Assembly: GCA_041648895.1 (NCBI GenBank)
Contig: JBAZOB010000001.1
Location: 33,078 to 97,077 of the forward strand
Reading direction: 5' to 3'
Length of the DNA: 64,000 bases
Source of the DNA: JBAZOB01 sp041648895
Lineage (GTDB): Bacteria; Patescibacteriota; JAHJAL01
The notes under the pieces were generated by a model that was given only the letters and a program-made list of their open reading frames with translations, was not told the origin of the DNA and ran no database searches. Positions 59,788 through 64,000 of the stretch are shown piece after piece (positions within the stretch are counted from its first letter, which is position 1; the number at the start of each line of letters is the position of its first letter). A program made the translations under genes and the position numbers.

Positions 59788-60186
59788 ATGAAAGGTTATC
59801 GCGGCGAGATTGAGCAAGATACTTTGGCCAATGATAATTTTCGACAGGTGTTATATACCGGAAAACATAGTCAGTTGGTGCTGATGAGTTTGCGACCGGG
59901 GGAGGAAATTGGGATGGAGGTGCATCCGGACAATGATCAATTTTTTCGGTTTGAACAGGGTGAAGGAAAGGTAATTATTGATGGCCATGAGTATCAGGTG
60001 AGTGATGGCGTGGCAATTATTGTTCCCGCCGGAGCGGAACACAACGTGATCAATAGTTCGGCCTCGGAGGATTTAAAATTGTATACGATCTATTCGCCGG
60101 CTCATCATCAGGACGCAGTGGTACGAGCGACCAAGGCGGAGGCGGGAGAGAGTAGTCCGGATTTTGATGGACAGACGACGGAATGA
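59788..60186 (+). CDS. cupin-domain protein
   Basis: 132 residues from ATG 59788, preceded by the strong SD GATGGAGGTTTTT, the same leader as the VOC gene at 40446. VHPDNDQFFRFEQGEGKVII and VPAGAEHNVIN are the two cupin motifs. Its sequence resembles small cupins in the mannose-6-phosphate isomerase-like group. Ligand unknown. Confidence 0.82.
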   Translation: MKGYRGEIEQDTLANDNFRQVLYTGKHSQLVLMSLRPGEEIGMEVHPDNDQFFRFEQGEGKVIIDGHEYQVSDGVAIIVPAGAEHNVINSSASEDLKLYTIYSPAHHQDAVVRATKAEAGESSPDFDGQTTE

Positions 60187-60278
60187 TTTCTTGATGCAAT
60201 ATAATTCTATTGATGGCTGGCGTGTAAAATATATTTAATCTAGAGAAAATATATTGTAGTGAAGTAAGTTATATTGAT

Positions 60279-60332
60279 TTGACGTGGCCGGAAAGATTTT
60301 GTTATAATTATGGTAACCTGTATCATAGGTTA
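60279..60332 (+). promoter_or_regulatory. CsoR-type promoter and palindromic operator
   Basis: The -35 box TTGACG (60279-60284), 18-base spacer and -10 box TATAAT (60303-60308) are followed by the palindrome TAACCT-GTATCAT-AGGTTA at 60314-60332, overlapping the expected start point and lying 24 bases before the csoR ATG. A copper-free CsoR bound there would block transcription; copper would release it. The repressor gene itself is the first gene controlled. Confidence 0.8.
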
Positions 60333-60356
60333 TGGTTATAGTAATTGGTATATTTT

Positions 60357-60629
60357 ATGAATGACAATAAAATGAAAAGTCTCGGAAATTTTAAGAAAGC
60401 GGTCGGGCAGCTAAACAAGATAATTGATATGATCGAAAAAGATCAGTATTGCATTGATGTTATGCAGCAAAATCTGGCGGTAATTGGTTTGTTGCGGTCG
60501 GCTCATACTTTACTATTGGAAGGGCATTTGAATAGTTGTTTTGCTTCAGGCATTGAGGCCAAAAATTCCCGCCGCAAGGAAGAGATAATCGCGGAAGTAT
60601 TGAAAGTAGTTAAAATGTTTAACAAGTAA
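60357..60629 (+). CDS. csoR: CsoR-family copper-sensing repressor
   Basis: 90 residues from ATG 60357 (TTG 60345 is also in frame). The all-helical CsoR fold is evident: Cys32, His57 and Cys61 have exactly the spacing of the Cu(I) ligands Cys36, His61 and Cys65 of CsoR. It should sense Cu(I) and derepress the downstream genes. It is the first gene of the copper operon and follows the operator at 60314-60332. Confidence 0.9.
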   Translation: MNDNKMKSLGNFKKAVGQLNKIIDMIEKDQYCIDVMQQNLAVIGLLRSAHTLLLEGHLNSCFASGIEAKNSRRKEEIIAEVLKVVKMFNK

Positions 60630-60634
60630 GTAAC

Positions 60635-61048
60635 ATGATAAAATTATTTCCCAAAATATTTTCCATGGTGATGCTGACGGCGATTAGCTGGCAGCTGGGT
60701 GGTTGGTGTCTGGGAGTAGCTCGCGCCGAAATGAACGGTATACCAACAATTGATATTCAGGCGGTAGTGGCGGTACATGAACATGGAAAACCGATGACAG
60801 AGGTGGTTTGGTCAGATGGAGGAATTTCTCAACCAATGCCAATCTGTTGTATCAACAATAATCATCAACCGGACGCGGTGACTGATTTTTCCAGAAATTT
60901 ATCAGAAAGAAAGGCAGATATTTTACACAATGTTGATTCAAATAGTCAGGATTGTTTGATTGGCCAGGACCCATTAATCAATAGCCCGCCCGATCTATTG
61001 GCGTCAACGCCAATTATTGATCGCAAAATGATGAGTAAGCGGGAATAG
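60635..61048 (+). CDS. secreted His/Cys-rich protein of the copper operon
   Basis: 137 residues, signal peptide ending VARA. After cleavage it has HEHGKPM, PMPICCINNN and HQPD, which could bind copper outside the membrane. No family recognised. It begins 5 bases after csoR and is followed by a terminator-like hairpin, so expression of the next genes may be attenuated here. Confidence 0.65.
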   Translation: MIKLFPKIFSMVMLTAISWQLGGWCLGVARAEMNGIPTIDIQAVVAVHEHGKPMTEVVWSDGGISQPMPICCINNNHQPDAVTDFSRNLSERKADILHNVDSNSQDCLIGQDPLINSPPDLLASTPIIDRKMMSKRE

Positions 61049-61052
61049 ATAG

Positions 61053-61103
61053 ATTCTAGTTAAGCCTATTAACAGGTATTTTATTTATTAACTAGAATTT
61101 TTT
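61053..61103 (+). terminator. terminator- or attenuator-like hairpin abutting the next start codon
   Basis: ATTCTAGTTAA (61053-61063) and TTAACTAGAAT (61088-61098) pair perfectly (11 bp) around 24 bases, followed by TTTTT, and ATG 61107 begins three bases later. The next gene has no other obvious ribosome site. It may end part of the csoR transcript or control translation start. Confidence 0.6.
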
Positions 61104-61106
61104 GTT

Positions 61107-63002
61107 ATGCAAAATTATAAAAAAATTAAGGTACCGATCAAGGGGATGCACTGTACTTCCTGCGAGCTCTTGATTGAGGAAGAGTTGAAAAAAATTCCTG
61201 AAGTGGAGAGAGCCAATGTTGATCATCGCGGTGGTGAAGCAATCATATACTATGGCGAACAGCGGCCAAGTCCCGATGAAGTCAATGAAGCCATTCGGGC
61301 AGCCGGTTATGAGACCGGTCCGGATGAATCCAAATCGTGGTTTAGCCTGGACAAAGATGTTTACAAAGACTTGGGGATGGCGGTGTTGTGGCTGGTAGCA
61401 ATCTATGTGCTTCTAAATACTTTGGGAGTGGTGAATTTTAATATCAGTACTCCGGATAGTCCGTCTGAACTGGGAGTAGTGCTTCTGATTGGTTTGACGG
61501 CCGGTTTTTCCACCTGTCTGGCGTTGGTGGGCAGTGTGGTGTTGGGACTTTCCGCCCGACACGCCGAGGCGCATCCGGAAGCCGGAATCTGGCAGAAGTT
61601 TCGTCCACATTTGTTTTTTAACGTGGGTCGGATAATTTCGTATGTGGTTTTGGGTGGGGTACTGGGCGCGGCCGGTTCGGTGTTTCAGTTGAGTCCGGTC
61701 ACTCAAGGAATATTGATGATACTAGTGGGAATGGTGATGCTGATTACCGGTCTGAAGTTGACGGGGATATTTCCGGTGCTGGAAAAATGGAATTTGACTA
61801 TGCCCAAACAAATCAGCCAGTGGCTGGGGTTTGGGAATAGACATAACCAGGAATACAGCCATGCTAATTCATTTTGGTTGGGCGTGCTGACCTTTTTTCT
61901 CCCCTGTGGTTTTACTCAGGCGATGCAACTTTTGGCCATTAGTTCCGGCAGTTTTGTGGCGGGGGCGCTGGTGATGGGCTTGTTCGCTTTGGGTACTACC
62001 GTTGGATTATTGTTGGTGGGTGGGGTAACATCGTTGGTCAAAGGAATTTTTGCCCGCCGCTTTTTCAAATTTGCCGGTCTGGTAGTGGTTATTTTGTCTT
62101 TATTCAATATGGCCAACGGGTTAAATCTGACGGGCTGGAAAATTGCCATGGGTCAATCGGCTGGATCAGTAGTGGTTGATGATCCTAATGTCGAGATAGT
62201 TGATGGTGTGCAGGTAGTGACAATGGAAGAAAATTACAGTGGGTATTCACCCAGTAAATTTACTATCCAAGCAGGCTTACCGGTGAAGTGGGTAATTAAT
62301 GCCAAAGCCGCTAATTCCTGCGCGTCCAGTCTGGTGCTGCCGGAGTTAAAAATTCAGCGGACTTTGCGTTCGGGGGAAAATATAATCGAATTTACTCCCG
62401 AAAAGACTGGGCGATTGGCCTTTTCCTGTGCCATGGGCATGTACACCGGTTATTTTGAGGTAGTCGATCAGAACGGATCAAAAGACAGTAATTCAGTTTC
62501 CGGATCAGTTGAATCCAGTTCACTGCCGGCTGGTAGTTGTGGGGTTAGTGCTGGCGGGACAAGTGGTGGATGCGGTGGTTCTACTGGGACATCCGGTGGT
62601 TGTGGGGGCGGGTGTGGCGGCAGCAGTTCTTTTTCATCCGGTGATGTAGTTGAGGGTCCGACACAGAGCGATACCACCGTTAATGGAGATAATTCTTTAG
62701 CCAATGATAATGGTGTTGATAAATCAGAAGTCCAAGTGATAAAAACCATCTATACCAAGCAAAAAGATATTGTTCCCAATTCCTTTACCGTGAAAAATAA
62801 TCAGCCGGTGCGGCTGGAAATAGATGTACAGGAAAGCGGTGGTGGATGCATGGGCAGTATCATGATTCCCGGATTGTACAATTTGGCCGAATATCTGACC
62901 AAGGACAAAGATATTGTGATGGAATTTACCCCGACCAAAACGGGTAAATATCAAATAACTTGTGGCATGGGTGTGCTACGAGGGACGATTCAGGTAAGTT
63001 AG
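61107..63002 (+). CDS. HMA - SafE/DsbD-like membrane - double cupredoxin-like fusion protein
   Basis: 631 residues. An HMA domain (GMHCTSCELLIEEELKK) at ~1-70 binds one metal through CxxC. About six membrane segments (FSTCLALVGSVVLGLSARHA, FFLPCGFTQAMQLLAISS) form a SafE/DsbD-like transport unit at ~110-340. Two cupredoxin-like domains (~370-455 and ~540-631), each with FTPxKTG and a Cys-x-MGM-type end (FSCAMGMYTG, ITCGMGVLRG), are joined by a Gly/Cys-rich linker (GCGGSTGTSGGCGGGCGG). It probably passes copper or reducing power between the HMA and the outer cupredoxins. Placed between csoR and copA-like genes. Confidence 0.85.
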   Translation: MQNYKKIKVPIKGMHCTSCELLIEEELKKIPEVERANVDHRGGEAIIYYGEQRPSPDEVNEAIRAAGYETGPDESKSWFSLDKDVYKDLGMAVLWLVAIYVLLNTLGVVNFNISTPDSPSELGVVLLIGLTAGFSTCLALVGSVVLGLSARHAEAHPEAGIWQKFRPHLFFNVGRIISYVVLGGVLGAAGSVFQLSPVTQGILMILVGMVMLITGLKLTGIFPVLEKWNLTMPKQISQWLGFGNRHNQEYSHANSFWLGVLTFFLPCGFTQAMQLLAISSGSFVAGALVMGLFALGTTVGLLLVGGVTSLVKGIFARRFFKFAGLVVVILSLFNMANGLNLTGWKIAMGQSAGSVVVDDPNVEIVDGVQVVTMEENYSGYSPSKFTIQAGLPVKWVINAKAANSCASSLVLPELKIQRTLRSGENIIEFTPEKTGRLAFSCAMGMYTGYFEVVDQNGSKDSNSVSGSVESSSLPAGSCGVSAGGTSGGCGGSTGTSGGCGGGCGGSSSFSSGDVVEGPTQSDTTVNGDNSLANDNGVDKSEVQVIKTIYTKQKDIVPNSFTVKNNQPVRLEIDVQESGGGCMGSIMIPGLYNLAEYLTKDKDIVMEFTPTKTGKYQITCGMGVLRGTIQVS

Positions 63003-63008
63003 GTAGAC

Positions 63009-63052
63009 TTTTAAACCGCTGTCATTTAATTGCGCGAATCAGCGGTTTAAAA
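63009..63052. terminator. inverted repeat between the fusion gene and the HMA gene
   Basis: TTTTAAACCGCT (63009-63020) pairs with AGCGGTTTAAAA (63041-63052) over 12 bp with a 20-base loop. The downstream side lacks a T-run, so on the plus strand it is a weak terminator; it may stabilise the mRNA or work on the minus strand. Confidence 0.5.
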
Positions 63053-63127
63053 ATAAAAATAAATGTACCACAACCTGAGGTATGGGTAACAATAATTATT
63101 TTATTTTATTTAATATTAAAGATAAGT

Positions 63128-63340
63128 ATGGAAACAATCAAAGCTAAAATTTCGGGTCTGACTTGCGTCGCTTGTGCCAAACTATGTCAACTAAAAATCG
63201 GCAAGATAGGTGGGGTCCAGGCAGTAAAGGTCGATCAAAACACGGGTGACACCACCATTATTGCCAATCGAATAATTGACCAATCAGAGATGGCGCAGGT
63301 TCTGTCGGACACAGAGTACAAAATAAATTTACCAAAGTAG
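63128..63340 (+). CDS. small HMA-domain metal chaperone-like protein
   Basis: 70 residues from ATG 63128 (METIKAKISG). It is one HMA domain whose CxxC is in GLTCVACAKLC, with an extra Cys nearby. An upstream open stretch lacks conserved coding. It probably carries Cu(I) to the P-type ATPase just downstream (31 bases). Confidence 0.82.
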   Translation: METIKAKISGLTCVACAKLCQLKIGKIGGVQAVKVDQNTGDTTIIANRIIDQSEMAQVLSDTEYKINLPK

Positions 63341-63371
63341 TATAGTTTAATTAATAACTAATATTGGTCCT

Positions 63372-64000
63372 ATGAAAAAAATTCTTAAGTTAAAAATTAG
63401 CGGTATGCATTGTGAGTCGTGTGAAAAGCTGATTAAAAGCGAGTTGGAGGAACTGGCCGGGATTAGCCAGATCAATATCGTGGCTAAAGCTGGGACGGGG
63501 GAGATTGAATATGATGATCAGTTAGTCAAACCAAAGGAAATTGTTGATGGCATTGGCCGGGCTGGTTATCAGAGCGAGGTGATTGGCGCTGATGCTGACC
63601 AACCAGAGACAACTGATCTGGAGGTGGTGACCAAAAAACTGGCCGCCGGCAAGCCATTAAAAATCAGACTGGAATCGAAAGTGGAGGCCGAAGGTCATAT
63701 TATGGCCGGAGCGGATGGGCAACCGATGTTTGATGGTAAAGTCAAAACTAACAACATGGCTGAGGTGCATCTTCCCAAAGGGGTGAAACAATTCAAAGTA
63801 ACGGACGATCTGCTGCAGGCGATCAATTTATTCAAGGTTTTTGGTTCGACTGGTGGCCAAAAATCTATGTCGAGTGAAGTGCCAATGTCAGTTCATCAAC
63901 GTGACATAGTAACATCTCAAGCAACAGTCGGTAGCGAAAAAGATAAGCGTCTTTCCTTGTCACTTTCCGGTATGCATTGTGCTTCCTGTGCCGGTATTAT
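63372..64000 (+). CDS. probable CopA-type P-type ATPase, N-terminal part (cut by window end)
   Basis: ATG 63372 opens a frame that stays open to the window edge (209 codons). First HMA (KISGMHCESCEKLIKSELEE), then ~110 residues unlike any known HMA (DLEVVTKKLAAGKPLKIRLE and onward), then a second HMA (LSLSGMHCASCAGII) cut by the edge. Two metal-binding domains before an expected transmembrane transport unit fit a copper-exporting P1B ATPase. The catalytic part is outside the window, so the class is inferred from context. Confidence 0.75.
   Translation, partial: MKKILKLKISGMHCESCEKLIKSELEELAGISQINIVAKAGTGEIEYDDQLVKPKEIVDGIGRAGYQSEVIGADADQPETTDLEVVTKKLAAGKPLKIRLESKVEAEGHIMAGADGQPMFDGKVKTNNMAEVHLPKGVKQFKVTDDLLQAINLFKVFGSTGGQKSMSSEVPMSVHQRDIVTSQATVGSEKDKRLSLSLSGMHCASCAGI

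Noticed and set aside
1..64000. CRISPR array
   Set aside because: No series of regularly spaced identical direct repeats with unique spacers and no cas gene was seen on either strand.
1..64000. Recoded TGA (code 25, as in Gracilibacteria/Absconditabacteria)
   Set aside because: Conserved genes such as rsmE end at TGA at the expected place and no in-frame TGA interrupts conserved domains.

Overview
The window looks like a chromosome segment of a Patescibacteria (Candidate Phyla Radiation) type bacterium. This is an inference. The code is standard (TGA is used as stop throughout), the DNA is AT-rich, many starts lack a clear Shine-Dalgarno, short palindromic repeats sit in-frame inside conserved genes, and many secreted proteins are lineage-typical unknowns. 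No rRNA or CRISPR array is present.

Region 1 (1-16.3 kb) is mostly core: a cut gene, a lethal-factor-like metallopeptidase, a SpoIID-like protein with three Ig-like repeats, an FtsB/DivIC-like protein, tRNA-Ser(GGA), RlmD-type and RsmE rRNA methyltransferases, an FkbM methyltransferase, CTP synthase, DnaG, the primary sigma factor, an MFS transporter and tRNA-Asn(GTT). Two long palindromes (5599-5831 and 14687-14884) each enclose a related miniature reading frame. A MITE-like element precedes dnaG and has a second copy at 56.9 kb.

Region 2 (16.26-39.8 kb) is an accessory island. A large serine recombinase ends inside tRNA-Asn. Next come an excisionase-like HTH protein, a four-gene defence locus (PLD/SNF2 helicase, DUF4391, type III Mod, type III Res), a HEPN-like/small-protein pair, a rolling-circle replicon remnant (filamentous-phage-type Rep, SpoVG-like protein, small ORF), a hypothetical gene and an AAA+ ATPase. 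From 32.7 kb onward, unrelated single genes (radical SAM, amidohydrolase, DUF3800, small membrane protein, APH-like kinase, large hypothetical) are separated by a recurring intergenic module containing a hairpin, a terminator and often a -10 box, giving the look of a cassette array.

Region 3 (39.9-54 kb) carries small enzymes and binding proteins (deoxyribosyltransferase-like, two VOC proteins, DUF1428, several cupins), surface proteins (a seven-repeat propeller, a Gly-rich protein), a DEAD-box helicase, a cupredoxin lipoprotein and a PQQ-type propeller.

Region 4 (54.1-60.2 kb) encodes a MacAB-like exporter (adaptor, ATPase, FtsX/MacB permease, with the MITE inserted before the permease), phosphoglycerate mutase and small genes.

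Region 5 (60.2-64 kb) is a copper-handling operon: a CsoR repressor with a clear promoter and palindromic operator, a secreted His/Cys protein, a fusion of HMA domain, SafE/DsbD-like membrane domain and two cupredoxin-like domains, a free HMA protein, and the start of a probable CopA-type P-type ATPase cut by the window edge.
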